Of a DNA stretch of 64,000 nucleotides, positions 1 to 13,052 are shown in pieces. Every line of letters starts with the position of its first letter. Within the stretch, counting starts at the first letter, position 1. The stretch spans positions 248,001 through 312,000 of the forward strand of contig CAXKVR010000010.1 in assembly GCA_964058845.1 (NCBI GenBank), in the 5' to 3' direction. The DNA is from Carex sylvatica (Eukaryota; Streptophyta; Magnoliopsida; Poales; Cyperaceae). The translations under genes and the position numbers were made by a program. The notes beneath the pieces were generated by a model. It was not told the origin of the DNA and ran no database searches. It was given only the letters and a program-made list of their open reading frames with translations.

Positions 1-2385
1 CAAAATAATTGAACGGATCCAGTATAATTTTGTAACAATTTGTACTGATTGAGGTTTATGTCAGACAACAGCAAGATTAAGGATCGCAACATTCATTGAT
101 CATTATGATCTATTACAGAGAGCAAGAAGGATTTCTGTTCACTGAATCTAAGTTACGGTGAGTTGCGAGACTAACTTATACTTTTATCTGTGAAATATAT
201 ATCGAAAAATTATTATCATTAGATACGAATTTATAATATATGACATTAAAAAATAATTAAACATATATTTTTAATTCGTAAGTTCTAAATTTCCGTACTA
301 TTAAACTTGACTTTTCTAAGTATCTATATTCATAAAATTAAATTAAAGATTAATATTTTTTCATAATTCGCAGCAATCGAATTTAACACAATAAATTTTG
401 AAACTCGAAGTAATTATAAATTATTCAAAGTTTTGGAGGTAGCAATTTAACATGTTGCGCTTGAACTTTTTGTAACATTATCCTCTGGACATTTTTTTTC
501 TTTAAAAAAAAATATAACACTTCATTCGTAACTTTTAAAATAGGAAAATGAAAATATTGAATTACGAGATGTTCAGAATTAAATACTTTTTATTAGGAAA
601 ATTGATCAAAAAGTTTTTGTAAAACCACGAACAAAATGGAAGCAAGGAGAAGAAAAAGAGGAGCAGCAGAAAGGATAAAAAGGAAGTTGACTCGTAAAAG
701 ACATTTCGTTAAAAAAATAATATGCAATTTTTTTTTTACTTTTAGAAAATAAGGAATTTTGTAAAACGTTTCTATTTCGACCTGACCAAAGCAAATGGGT
801 TGTGGTTAGAGAAATGCGGTTGTCTGATAGTCATCAGATCAAATTTGATCAGATAGTTCGGATAGTTAATCATAATTGTTTAATATATGTTAAAATTTAT
901 GCACACTTGATCTGAATAAATCTTAAATTTAATTTGTACGAATTTGAATACTTATCAAACATCTCTAACCAAATTTCGCCTAATGCTCATCGACCCCCCA
1001 ACCCCCCCCCCCCCCCCCCCCCCAACCCCCCCCTTATTCTTCATGGTTATCACCTTTCAACTACTTGAAAAGGAAAATATCTTATGAAATTCTCCTTTTG
1101 TATTATTATTGATGTAGTTAGGAGTGTTAACAGTAGAAGAAATTATTTTAATGTCATTGTTACTTTAATGAATAAAACTATGTCCTTATCTATTTTGATA
1201 AATTAAGCGGAAAAAAAAAATCTCATCCATACTCATTTTGTCAAATACAGATCGAATAAATGAATGAGAGATGTCATTAACACTTCTAGTTGTAGTTGTA
1301 GTTGTAGTTGTCTGTTTACATTGTTAATATATAAGAACTATTATAGTCTTGCAAGAACCTATCGTAACCGTAGTCGTAATAACTATTATCAATGTTTATA
1401 TTGTTAATATGAAAATTATAATAATTAGTTTTTAATTTAGTAGCAAAGATACATAATTTTTATATAGAATGTTTGAAATTCAAATAAAAAAAATTATTTG
1501 TTGTAATAATGAAAGTATGAAATTTGAAGGCTTTGACTTTTATCTTTTTATCAAAATCCTTTTTAAGCAAGCAAGAAAAAAAATATAATAATATAGTTTT
1601 GTATGGTATATTATGCTTGAACTAAAGGATATGATTCTGTTTATTTACCTCGTTTAACGGTAATAAAATAAAAGTTTATTGGGCTGCCCGTGCTCAAAGC
1701 CTCAAACAAGGAACGAACAAAGATACCTGAAAGGAGGGTTCGTGCTGATCTCTTTTGGCGGTTCACCGAATCAAAGTTTCCGTTGAATCAAACGCAGCAC
1801 TAACGACAACGTGGTTATTAGTACCGTGCAGTCCGAACATGTCTACCGAGAAAGTGAATCAAGTTTTTGATAGCGAGGCCCCACATTTTAGGATGTAAAA
1901 TACGTCGTTCTTGGATTTGATCGGCTACTGCCATCACCCGCCACATGATGGATGTTACTGATTATGCCGCAATAAATCCTCATTGATGGGCCGCGAAGGG
2001 ACAGCAGATAACAGTTGCGGGCCACAGTGTAGTCCCAGGGCACATGGAGAAGGAAGGGACTTTTGCCTGGATGGGGCCCACCGCTTATCTTTTATTACTT
2101 CTACTTCAGACTTCAGTATTATTGTTATTCATTATTTTATCATTATAAGTTCCATCAATTTTTTTTTTTATCATTATATTTGTAGTTGATTTGAATTTGG
2201 ATTTTGGATGATTAGTTTGGTTTGGTTTCTGAAAGTCTCGACAGGCAAGGCAATTTTGGCTGGAAGCATCCCAAAAGCGGATTTACTTTTTATATTTTTA
2301 AAAATGTTGTATTTATTATTTCATCAACTTTGATCCTTGTAGTGTCCATTTTACGAATTGCAGCTTCTCAAGCAAATTAATGCCG
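1..2385. other. AT-rich intergenic stretch, no gene seen
   Basis: I find no convincing coding sequence here. Visible items are a long C-run near 999-1033, a short GTTGTA-type tandem near 1288-1310, and many A/T runs. Short open frames in this stretch lack recognisable motifs and splice context. The GC-richer part around 1740-2090 could be unique or regulatory DNA, but nothing identifies it. Confidence 0.5.
996..1034. repeat. poly-C tract
   Basis: The tract is a run of about 23 consecutive C residues flanked by shorter C runs separated by AA. The other strand is correspondingly G-rich. Such homopolymers are rare in plant nuclear DNA compared with A/T runs. The exact length is unreliable because sequencers slip on homopolymers. 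Confidence 0.85.
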
Positions 2386-2394
2386 TGAGAAGAG

Positions 2395-3844
2395 TTTTTT
2401 TTTTTTTATAAACCAAAATTAGAAAATTGATTTTTACTAAACCAACATATCATCATGATTACTTTTTTTTTTTTACAAAAACCACAAAGACCGAACAACC
2501 AATTCAGTCCCGTATTTTTTGTTTTTTTGGGACTGAATTGGCTATTCGATCTCCATTTTGTTTTGCAGATTTTCGTGGACGCGGCCACAGAAAATCTGAG
2601 AAAAGCCTGGACCGAATAGTCAATTCGGTCCCTTGTGGTTTCAGATTTTCTGTGGTCGCGTGTTGAAAAAACTGTGATTTAGATTTTTGTTTAGTGTAAT
2701 TTAGGTTTTTGTAGTGTAATTATTAATTGTAGAAACATCGATGTTTTAGCAATGAAACATCGATGCACTTCTGTCGTCGTTAAGCCGGGCATAAAACATT
2801 GGTGCGCTATCGATGTTTTTGCACGGAAGCATCGTTGTTTTTTTTAAAAAAACTCTAAACATTTATAACTTTGGCTAGAAAAGTCGAATTTGCGCGTATG
2901 ACCCCAATTCAGAAAGGGGGGAGACGAGACGGATCTGGATTTTGCTCCGAAAAAATATTCCCAGGCACCCAATGGAATCAGAATTTTAAAAAAATGTCGT
3001 TTAGTATCTCAAAAATTCAGTTTAAGTTTTCTATCAACTGTATACATATAACGACCGGTATTTTGTTTAGTATAATTTAGTTTTTTGTAGTGTAATTATT
3101 AATTGTAGAATTTTTTAGTTTGCATATAGAGTAATTTAGTTTTTTGCATGTAGTATAAATCAACTGTTGGATTTATTTTTTTAGTGTAATTTAAGTTTAT
3201 GCAGTGTAATTATTAATTGTAGAATTTTTTAGTTTGCATGTAGAGTAATTTAGCTTTTTGGATGTAGTATAAAATCAATTGTTGAATGATTTATTTTTTT
3301 AGTGTAATTTAAGTTTATGTAGTGTAACTATTAATTGTATAATTATTTAGTTTGCAAGTAATTTAACTCTTTGCATATAGTATTAATTAGTTGTTGAATG
3401 ATTTAATTTTTTTTAGTGTAATTTAGATTTTTGTATTGTAATTGTAGAATAATGTAGAGTAATAGAATGAATGTTAATATTTAATTGAGTTTGCATGTCA
3501 ATATTTAATTGAATTTGCATGTTAATATTTTTTTGAAGGAAGAAGAAGGGTATTTTAAAAAAAAATAACATGGGACCGAAATGCCAATTCGGTTCCAGCT
3601 AAAAAAACACTACAGACCGAATTGGCATTTCGGTCCTAAAAAAATTCGCATTTACACTAATGGTCACACCGCATAGCGAAAAATATGTGAAATAATTGGG
3701 AATTGAAAAGTTAATTCGGTTCAAAAACAAATTTGCGAAACTGAATTAGCTATTCGGTCTTTGCTGTTTTTGTAAAAAAATAAAATAATTATGTTAATTT
3801 GATAAAAAATTAATTTCTTAGTTATGGTTTATAAAAAAAAATTC
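2395..3844. mobile_element. Mutator-like non-autonomous element, 9-bp TSD
   Basis: The element is about 1450 bp and is bounded by the perfect 9-bp direct repeat TGAGAAGAG at 2386-2394 and 3845-3853. Its ends are inverted: a T-run followed by ATAAACC on the left mirrors GGTTTAT followed by an A-run on the right. The inverted similarity continues inward through the blocks around 2410-2530 and 3720-3840. A 9-bp duplication with extended terminal inverted repeats is the signature of the Mutator superfamily. There is no transposase. The interior has about 3.5 degenerate tandem copies of a 115-bp AT-rich unit (3055-3470). A partial relative lies at 53820-54465. Confidence 0.75.
3055..3470. repeat. 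about 115-bp tandem repeat, 3.5 copies
   Basis: The motif TGTAATTATTAATTGTAGAA recurs near 3091, 3205 and 3323 (the last with changes), with a degenerate copy near 3437. The period is therefore 114-118 bp. Each unit also carries a GTTTGCATGTAGAGTAATTTA-like segment. The array lies inside the Mutator-like element at 2395-3844. Confidence 0.7.
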
Positions 3845-3949
3845 TGAGAAGAGCCAATTTATTTTCCTTTTTCTTCATCCAAAAGAACAATGCACTGAGT
3901 ATGTTTGTCTGTAGTAAAAACGGAAAACTTATCTTGCAGACCGTCTAGT

Positions 3950-4047
3950 TCTTGGGTGCGCATCTTCTGAGATATCTCAACTTTTGCGTGACCGACGTGT
4001 CCGGTGCCTATTCGGGGGGTAGCGCAGGGGCCCAGTATAAGCGGATA
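3950..4047. mobile_element. truncated miniature element, TGAGATATCTCA family
   Basis: This segment matches the left half of the miniature elements at 46841-47010 and 54620-54798: the palindromic TGAGATATCTCA end, then the GTGACCGACGTGTCCGGTGCC block, then a GGGG-rich block. The right half is missing and the sequence passes into unrelated DNA just before a hAT-like element. Confidence 0.6.
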
Positions 4048-4068
4048 CGGAGAAGACTGACTTACAGT

Positions 4069-4320
4069 CAGGGCTGTAAACAGTTAGATACGGATCGGAT
4101 AGTTGGTTTTGTTGTATCTTTATTTATTCGTTATAATTTTTCAGATACAGATCAGATATTAAATATTATGAATACGGATCAGATATTAAATGTTATGAAT
4201 ACGGATTAGATATCAGACGGATATAAATATTTTTCATAATTAGTTTATTGGTTACAAAATATCTATTATACTATTAAAATACTAGTCACTAATTATGTTA
4301 TAGTGTTATATTGTTCATTA

Positions 4321-4382
<62 letters not shown>

Positions 4383-4606
4383 ATTTAATAAATTATTGAT
4401 CTATTATACAATTTAATAAATTAATTTAAGAACATATATTATATTTGTTGTGGTTTAAGAATATAAACAGTCGGATACAGATAGTTAAAAGTCTTATCGT
4501 ATCTTTATCCGCTATAATTTTTCAGATACGGATCGGATAATTTAGGTAATTTTCCAAATTTGGACCCGAATGAAATCAAATAATATCCGATCCGTTTACA
4601 CCCCTA
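4069..4606. mobile_element. hAT-like non-autonomous element
   Basis: The left end reads CAGGGCTGTAAAC and the right end, read inverted, TAGGGGTGTAAAC. This type of terminus is common in plant hAT elements. The flanks CTTACAGT (4061-4068) and CTTATAAT (4607-4614) match at 6 of 8 positions, consistent with a decayed 8-bp duplication. The interior carries repeated GGATCGGATA-type motifs and a long (TA)n run near 4325-4380. No transposase is present. Confidence 0.6.
4325..4380. repeat. (TA)n microsatellite
   Basis: This is an uninterrupted TA dinucleotide run of about 27 units inside the hAT-like element at 4069-4606. Confidence 0.95.
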
Positions 4607-4614
4607 CTTATAAT

Positions 4615-5253
4615 AGTAATTGTTTTAAGATTACTAATATGATGTGTCAATTGTTAATATAATTATTGGGATGTACTACAGTTTCTAAATTAGCAAATTT
4701 GCTTTAAAAGCAATTGTTGTTTAATGTACTTACAGTCAGGGCTGTAATTGACTGCTAAATACTAGTACCCATATAATACAGTTAGAAATTATGTTATTAT
4801 ATAAAACTAAAACTTGTTCGATGAGCATCGGAATCCGGAACTATGCCTCTTTGTTTTTACAATAAAATGACTATAATATCCTCCCCGGACCCCGGCTATA
4901 TTGTATTCTAAATTCTCCATTTGGTCCTTCTATACAGACGATTCACTTGGCGGGTTAGCAACCAAGCTAGTGCGTTCAGTTTAATGATTCGACACATCAT
5001 TTGCAAACAGGTGGAGATTCACGGAATCCGAATAAATCTTTCTCATCGCTTTTAACCCTGTTCATTTTATTTGCTGCATACTCAGTCCTGGGTTCCACTT
5101 CTTAGTTCTAACCCTGCGCCCACACACCGCGGTTGTACTGTACAACCCACCTCACTCGTACAGAGCAAAAAAACAGAGCACTGTCGCCATGACCGTCCCT
5201 ACATCACTCCTCTCTCTCCTTTTCTCGCTCTCTTTCTAGAACCTATCAAAAAA
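4615..5253 (+). promoter_or_regulatory. upstream region of the LysM receptor kinase gene
   Basis: This intergenic segment must include the promoter and 5' leader of the LYK3-like gene. The last ~60 bases before the start codon are pyrimidine-rich (TCTCTC runs), a frequent feature of plant leaders. I cannot place a TATA box or transcription start with confidence. The 19-base string CTTACAGTCAGGGCTGTAA, which forms the left edge of the hAT-like element at 4061, occurs again near 4729. Confidence 0.35.
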
Positions 5254-8200
5254 ATGGCGAGAAACTCATCAGTGCATATCCTTCTCCGCCTCCTCCTTCA
5301 GATCTCCATTTCTCTCCATCTTCTCATTGTCCCCTCTCTCTCTCTAACCGCCAACCCCATCCCTCTCAACTGCTCCGACCTCTCTCGCATCTGCACCTCC
5401 TTCCTCGCCTTTAAACCTGATCCAATGCCCGTTTCAGCCGACGCCACCGCCACCGCCACCATCCAATCAATGTTCGACGCATCACCGGCCGATGTCTTCA
5501 CCGATCCCACCAGCAACCCGGGCTACTTCTTTGTCAGAAAGAACTGCTCATGCCTCTCAGACAGAAAGTACCTCACCAACACCACCCTCACCGTGCCGGC
5601 GCAATCAAGTGGTCCCGTCGCAATACTCGTCTCCGACATGTACCACGGACTCGCATTCTTTCCCAACATGACCCGTTTGGCGAAACCCGGTGCAGTTGTG
5701 TCACTCCATTTGCTTTGCGGTTGCTCTAACAGGTTGTGGAACTACTTGCTGAGCTATGTGTTAGAGGAAGGGGATTCGGTCGAGTCGCTTGCAAGCCGGT
5801 TTGGGGCTAGCATGGATTCAATTGAGACTGTTAACGGGTTAACGGGTCCAGACGGCACTGCGCCCGGAACAGTGCTTTATATTCCTCTTAATTCCGGTGA
5901 GTTGTCATTTTTATTTTAAACTTTTACAGTGGACTACTTTCATTTATCGTTTTTTGTTCTTTTCCTAGAGATAGTAAAATATGTTCACGGGAGTGTGGCA
6001 GTGGCACAACATCTGAGCTGGATTTGTTAGCTCAAAAGTCTGGGAACTTTTGATTTGGTAAAAATATTTTATATGATTAGGTATTCAGCCTTCTAACCGT
6101 GAAGGTTCTACAGCAATTCTAGACAACTTATGCTGATTTTTAATGTAATAATTTGATTTTTTTTTTTTTCAAGGGCAGAATGCAACTTTTAGAATTATGG
6201 TGAAGAGGGACCAACTATCACATGCTAGCAGATGGTCGCCAGAAAATAAATAAATGAATGAATGATTTAACTTGCAATTATTGTTTCCTCTTCATACCTA
6301 CTCTGACATTTATTCAAGTTCTACCTAAATTGTCCTTAAAATTCATAATTTTGGGAGATCACTAAATAAATTAAAAACACCAATATGACCTCTTTATTCG
6401 GTCAAATATTTAGTCCCTTTCTCTAATTATTTGACATTTTAGTTATTTCAGATACCAATAAGTACTCAGTTCTGATAATATTACTTTGTTAATCTAGTCT
6501 ATATCAAGCATCAATGACTTTATTTTCATACCTGACCAGTCTATATCGGACATAACATTGTTTTGTACTGGCCGTGCAGCATTTATTTTTTTGATTCTTT
6601 GTAAGATCATTGGGCACATATACTAACACTCAGTTTAATGTTTTAATTTTGTGGCAAATTTTTTTATTTTCTTCAAATGTTAATGTTATCATCAACCTTA
6701 TATGCATATATTGAATTCTATTTCTTTCTACAGTTCCAGGTCAGCTTTATCTATCATCATCTCCTTCTCCTGTCCCTTCTCCAGCGCCATTGTCTAGCAC
6801 ATTTGAAGGTACAATATATCTGTCTCTTGACATTTTGGTAACTTTCCGAAGCTTCTCTGAAATTATGTTCTTATTTATGTGTGTTTGTTTGAGCACTTGT
6901 GATTTCTTGTCCACACAAACTACTAAAATTTAATGGAAAACACAATTATTTATTTGGAATTTTTTCAGGACGTTTTGAGCTTTATGGCACATTTTAAGGC
7001 TGAAGGCTAAAATGATCCCTTTATATAACTAGTGCTTATTACCTTATTTTAAAGAAGGGAGAGAATAAAGAAGTGCTACCAAATTGTTGGAGGTGCTATC
7101 GGCTTGATTAGGATTCAAAAGACCAGTATGTGAATCTTCTTATACCCGGTCACATTGGCCCTAGATATAGGTGGTGCAATAAATATTAGAACATTGGGCT
7201 TCAGGTCTGATAGAACAGGTGTATGGTATACCCATACCTTAATAATAATTATTTGGATCTTGGTCAGGTCAAGGATACGAGTGTTTAAAGGTGAATACTA
7301 ATCCACAAAGATGTTCAGTGAATAATTTCAAAAGTAAAATACAATTATATACCATTTTCATAAAATAAAATAAAATATCCATACTAGATATGATGCAAAT
7401 GGGTTACACGAAGCAGAATTACAATCTACAACAAACACGTGTTAAAACTTTTTCCAAAAGAAGACAAATGCCAAGCTTGATAGATAGGCATAAGATATCG
7501 AAAGTTGCCATTCATAGGCATTCCTTACATAAGAACTTGCTGGGATAATAAAAATTAATTCACAACTTCCTATAAGACTATGACTAAACATTTACGAGAA
7601 AATCATTTTAGTACATTGGATATTCAGGGCTTATTGTTATTTATTGTCAATAATACTTGCTAAATTAATTGTCAATTTAATTTTACCTTGCTGTATAGTC
7701 GCTAGTTTTCCCAGTTTTTGGTTGGATAGGGCCCAGGTCTGGTAATATAAGACTAGAGTGATATCATGGTTGCATCAGGCCTCGGTAGCAGGCCTCAAAA
7801 CACTAAATCCTTTATGCAGCCTATAATATTTCTGGATGTACATATGGATCCATATACTACCTACTGTTAATAGAATCTGGGTCAGCTCTGTGTCGGGTTT
7901 TGATCAGATTCAGGTAATCAGTTGAAACGGCGCTTCACAAACTGATACCATTACCATACTAGCATTCTTTGGTAATTTTGGTTTGCTGTTAACAATTCAG
8001 AGTTTTCTATTTAAGAATTGTCAACTCCCCGACAACTATTTTTGTTCTTAAATTCTTTTTTCTGACTTTTATTTCAGACATGCAAGAGCGTCATACAAAG
8101 TTCCCATATGCATGGGTTGTTGGTAGCATGGGGGTTGCTCTTGTTCTAATTGCATTGTCGATTCTCTTGCTATTCTTGTGCAAGTATTTCAATTCGCATC

Positions 8201-11200
8201 TTCGAGATACAAGAAACTGTAGAAAAGTACCCAACCAGCCTGTCTTGCACAAATTCCAACCTCTCAAGAGTTCAAGCTTCCTTTATGGCTCTGGGAGATA
8301 CTTGTGTTGCAGTTTTGGAGACCTGAAGCAGCCTCGTGATGATGCAGCTAACCACCATATGGATATTCCTAGTGGTCAGTTACCAATAGCTTTTATACTT
8401 ATAACCTTTGCACTATCTCATTTTTTTTTCTTAGGGCTTCTCCCATACTTCTTCCCGAGAATATTATAATTTATACTGGATTAAGGTGCAAGTTGATGGT
8501 GCTATACCAATCTTAAAATGGAAGTTTGATATTGTATCTAGTTTAGGGACCTATCCGTAAAATAGGAATATAGAGAAAGTCGAAGGACTTGGATGTAAGA
8601 TGTAAGCTCTATATAAGCCCAAGGGGCTCTCTAATAAAATAACAATTCATTTTCTAAAATTCCAGTGATACCAATCACATATAGTACCAACCAGTATGTA
8701 CCAATAGGTTCTCAGGCTATTTTAATATGAATATTTATCATATGTTAAAGATATTTTCCAGAAAAATAAAAGAAGTTAAAGAAAGAATTTTTGTGTACCA
8801 AAAGTTAATGAGAGGCGTATTTGACAGGAATGATAATTGAAGCCTTTGACAAGGAGAAACCAGTTGTGTTTACATACCAAGAAGTTCTTGGTTCTACCGA
8901 CTCTTTCTCTGACTCCAATCTGCTTGGCCATGGCACATATGGTTCAGTTTATTATGGTTCTCTTAGAGAACAGGTGTGTATACTTTTATTATATTATATT
9001 TGATTCCATATGAATTCCTTTAAAACCTCGAAAGTATCATATATATTCCCGTTAATTGAGAAATATTATAAAAGCATGCCTCTAAAGGCCTTGTTTGCCA
9101 GCTCCTCTATTACACTTAGAATAGAGAATTGATCGGCCTCAAAACCTTCACCATCTGATTAGAGGACAATCTTGCCTCGAAAAGCAACTCTGTGGAACTG
9201 GGCCCATTCCACTACATGGAAAAGACAATATTTTTAGGTTTTATTGGAGCAACAATAAATCTATCATTTTCCTCAAGTCCATATAAGACACCCTCACATA
9301 ATACTTGAAATCAAATATGCCAAAAATTAATTTCAGGAGGTTGCAATAAAAAGAATGACAGCTACAAAAACAAAGGAGTTCATAGCCGAGATGAAAGTTC
9401 TTTGTAGGGTTCATCATACCAACCTGGTACAGTACTTTCTGTGCTTTATTGGTTTTTCTATTTAAAAAATGTTATTTTTTTTTTCAAGCTATAACCTTAT
9501 GTTTTATTTCACTACCACTATTTTGTCAAGGTAGAATTGATTGGTTATGCTGCTAGCAATGACGAGCTCTTCCTTGTTTATGAATATGCTCAAAAAGGAT
9601 CTCTCAAAAACCATCTGTATGACCCCCACAACAAGGGTAATACTGACTTTCCTTTGAAATTATTACATTTGTGTCTTGCCTGCAACAAGAGATTTTCTCC
9701 TTTCTTTCGTTTTAGATATTTATTATATAAGTTGGATAAGATACTTAACATGAAGTTCTACTACTAAATTTTTCCAATTTTTGCTGTGTATTTTATGATG
9801 GCTTTGTTATACTATTTATTGGCCTTACTATTCAATTAAAGTACAAAAAAATGATAAAAATTGAGATAGTCATTTTACCTGTATTCGTGTATACAAAAAA
9901 GTTACCTTAAATATCACCTCAGATAAAGTCGACCTAACTGAAATTGAACGTTACTTTGTTATAATTCTTGTTCATATAGGCCAGACATCGTTGTCATGGA
10001 TTTCTAGGGTTCAAATTGCACTGGATGCTGCAAGAGGCCTCGAATACATACATGAACACACAAGAGACCACTATGTTCATAGAGACATCAAGACCAGCAA
10101 TATATTGCTCGACAGTTCCTTCAGGGCCAAGGTCTTTACAATATTACTATTCTGACCCTCCGTTTTAAATCAACAAGTGATTGTAGTTTGCCCATAAATA
10201 TCTTTGCCTCTCTTTTTTGCCAATGGCTAATTGCTTTCGATTAACTTAATTACACGTCATATGTGCCACTTGAGCCTTCCAATGTTTAAAGGCCAATATT
10301 GATATCTTTTTGGCATATATTTCACCAATTAACAGGTTTACAAAATTATTATTCTGACCATCAGGTGGATCAATAATTTTAGTTATTGGTTATGTTTATC
10401 CCCCATTTCCTTTTAGATCAATTTTCAATTCAATTAGTTTATGTGTATTACCATTCCTCGCTAAATTTGGAGTTTTATATTACTAACAGTTTATCAATAC
10501 TATATGAAGTTTTTAGCTCTACCTCTTGTGCAGATTTCCGATTTTGGGCTTTCTAAGCTAGTTGTCAAGTCTAGTGATGAAGAGGCTTCAGTAACTAAAG
10601 TTGTGGGTACATTCGGTTATTTGGCTCCTGAGTAAGTCTATTTCGACTGATATAAACTTGTCATACGTTATTAGTAGAGGTATCAGTCCACCCAAAACAC
10701 TAGTTGAGTGGCCCACATACCTCAATTAATACTCAGTTGTGCATGCAATTTAATATCGAGTTGACAGCTATTCTACTCAAGCAACCCTCAATTTCACAAT
10801 ATCTGCTTGAATTAAGGGTAATTTTAATTTTTCACCAATTTATTTTGGTTGAGTTGGTTTCAGTAACTGGCATCGATGACATGGCAACTGTAAACATAGC
10901 AGTTCTGTTAATTTAATCAAAAAGCATCTTTTTGCAGACCTGACTGAATTTCTGGTTTTCTTTTAGATATTTGCGGGATGGTCTGGCAACAACAAAAAGT
11001 GACGTGTATGCATTCGGTGTAGTGCTTTTCGAGCTTATATCTGGAAAAGAGGCCATTACACGTGCAGAAGGGATGAGTAGGGCTAATATCGAAAGGCGGT
11101 CTTTAGCCTCAGTTGTAAGTTTTTTTTTTTTTTTTTTAGTAATTTATTTAACTGACTCCAAAATCTTCAGATGTGCAGTTAAGGCCCCATTTAGATGAAG

Positions 11201-12124
11201 CTGAATGACAATGCCTTAATTATCTTCCGATTATTTTATGAAGGCCTCCAATTAACACCATATTTCCTTGTTGTTTCTTTTTTGCTTTTAAATTAGTAGG
11301 GTTTTCAAAGACCATTACAATTACTGCTAAAACTCAAAATTAATCCAAGGACTCGTTATTCCTGAAATTGATCAGTCAAGTTCATTTGGGTGTTTAAGCA
11401 ACAGTCAGTTTCAGTTTTTTAATGTGTTATTTAAATTTTTTATTTTTTTAATAGAAGGTCACTGAAATTCTAATTGTCCATTTATGTGCCTCATAAAGCT
11501 TAATTTAGGCTCCATGTGACCTCAATTATGCAATTACACACAAAACAAGCCAATAGAAAGACGCACGGGGAAGTAAAAAAAAATTTGATGCTCCTATTGC
11601 GGATTAACTTGCTCCATTTGGACTATGCAGATGTTAAATGCTTTGAGAAATACACCTAATTCGATGAGCATGGAAAGCCTGAAAGAGTGCATTGATCCAA
11701 ATCTTATGGATCTATATCCCCATGATTGTTTATATAAGGTATATGATTTTGCTAGTCACCTCACATGCATCGATCCACTAGTAAAGAAACTTAATGTCTC
11801 CCCTAAAAAAAACAAAAGAAAAAGAAAGGAAACTTGATGTCTTTACATGAAAAATTAAACTCATGCTGGAAACTATACCGCAGTTCAATTTCAGGTTTTA
11901 ATGTCTTGTCACAGAAACTAACAAGATGCTTTTTTTTTTTTTTCTTTCCTTTTCCTAAGGTGGCAGTGCTTGCAAAACGATGTGTGGATGAAGACCCGAT
12001 ACTTCGGCCAGACATGAAGCAAGTAGTGATTTCTCTGTCACAGATACTTCTCTCCTCTATTGAATGGGAAGCCACACTGGCCGGAAACAGTCAGATTTTC
12101 AGTGGCCTTGTGCAAGGGAGGTGA
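5254..12124 (+). CDS. LYK3: LysM domain receptor-like kinase 3 (LYK3-type), 11 exons
   Basis: A plasma-membrane receptor kinase of the plant LysM family, whose members perceive chitin- or Nod-factor-like N-acetylglucosamine ligands; the ligand here is unknown. Exons: 5254-5896, 6734-6808, 8078-8374, 8828-8973, 9337-9426, 9531-9636, 9980-10131, 10534-10631, 10967-11114, 11631-11738 and 11960-12124. They total 2028 nt (675 aa), with GT/AG borders and matching phases. Visible parts: hydrophobic signal peptide (about 1-32), cysteine motifs NCSC and LCGC, a LysM-like segment ending LYIPL, a transmembrane helix (about 251-274), then a complete kinase. The kinase has the glycine loop GHGTYGSV (372-379), VAIK lysine K392, HRD aspartate D488, DFG aspartate D506 and APE at 534-536. 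All catalytic residues are present, so an active kinase is expected. The tail ending SGLVQGR and the exon pattern match the Arabidopsis LYK3 branch rather than CERK1. The chosen ATG directly precedes the signal peptide; an in-frame upstream ATG at 5071 would add an implausible leader. Confidence 0.92.
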
Positions 12125-13050
12125 CCTATGAATCTTCATGCTGTATATTTATTGGAGAAAATTACATAAATGGTCCAAAATGAATCACAGATCTGCCCTC
12201 TTGGTCCCCAGATGATATCACACTTTGGTCCCTAAATGTTGTGAATTTACCAGTTTGGTTTGTGTCCTTGGTAAAAAAGGGGATCTGGTGATAAATGATC
12301 CCTAATTGTTTTATAACGTGTTCTTTCTTTTTGTTTATATGAGCTTGCTTGATATCTGGTGCTTATTTAGTTCTGGAGTGGGTGGAACCAGTGAGTTTTG
12401 ACAAGGGGCAAGGGGGCTGAGATTATGTACCGCTGAATGGTTGAAATGTGTGTTCGTGTACATTCATATTATTATTTTTTCTTCTATATCTTATCAAAAA
12501 ATTTTGAAGGCATGTTCAATCAGGATGAAGTGTTGATACAGTCCATGGGAAGGCTCGTGTTTGTCTTGTCATTATCGTGACTCGTGAGCATAGCATGTGA
12601 CCGAAATATTTTAGAATTCGCTTCTCTTTGAAAAATTCCGGTTGTGAAATGCTTGTGCGGTACAGGTACTGCAGCTAATATCACAAATATTTTTTTTTTG
12701 GAAAGAAGGTGAATATCATAAGTTGATATTGCATGATTCTTGTTCCGATGAAGGCTGACAATTAGCCTAGTGAGAATTGGTCTTAAGTTTTTTTTTTTTT
12801 TTTTTATGGTTGGCATAAATAAATGCCAATAAATACATTGATAAGAAAAATTTTAAATGCCAATAAATACATTGATAAGAAAAAGTTTATACACAAGGCC
12901 CCATATTTACTTTTTTTTAAGCTACTGAAATATATATAAATTTACATAAAATAATATTATCTATTTATACTGAATGTGTCCACAGGATAATTTTCATAGC
13001 TGTATCATTGATAAGGTCACTCACTAATTTTTTTTTGTTAGAGAATAGTT
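12125..13050. other. 3' flank of LYK3-like gene, no gene seen
   Basis: This should hold the 3' UTR and polyadenylation signals of the receptor kinase gene; the exact site is not determinable. A roughly 30-bp direct tandem duplication (ATGCCAATAAATACATTGAT) is visible near 12821-12885. Nothing else is recognised. Confidence 0.45.
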
Positions 13051-13052
13051 TT

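Noticed and set aside
1983..2189. 68-codon plus-strand frame in a locally GC-richer stretch
   Set aside because: It starts plausibly but turns into a low-complexity hydrophobic run over T-rich DNA, with no motif, splice context or codon signal.
5071..5253. Upstream in-frame ATG for the LysM receptor kinase
   Set aside because: Starting there would place about 61 residues before the obvious signal peptide, which would block secretion.
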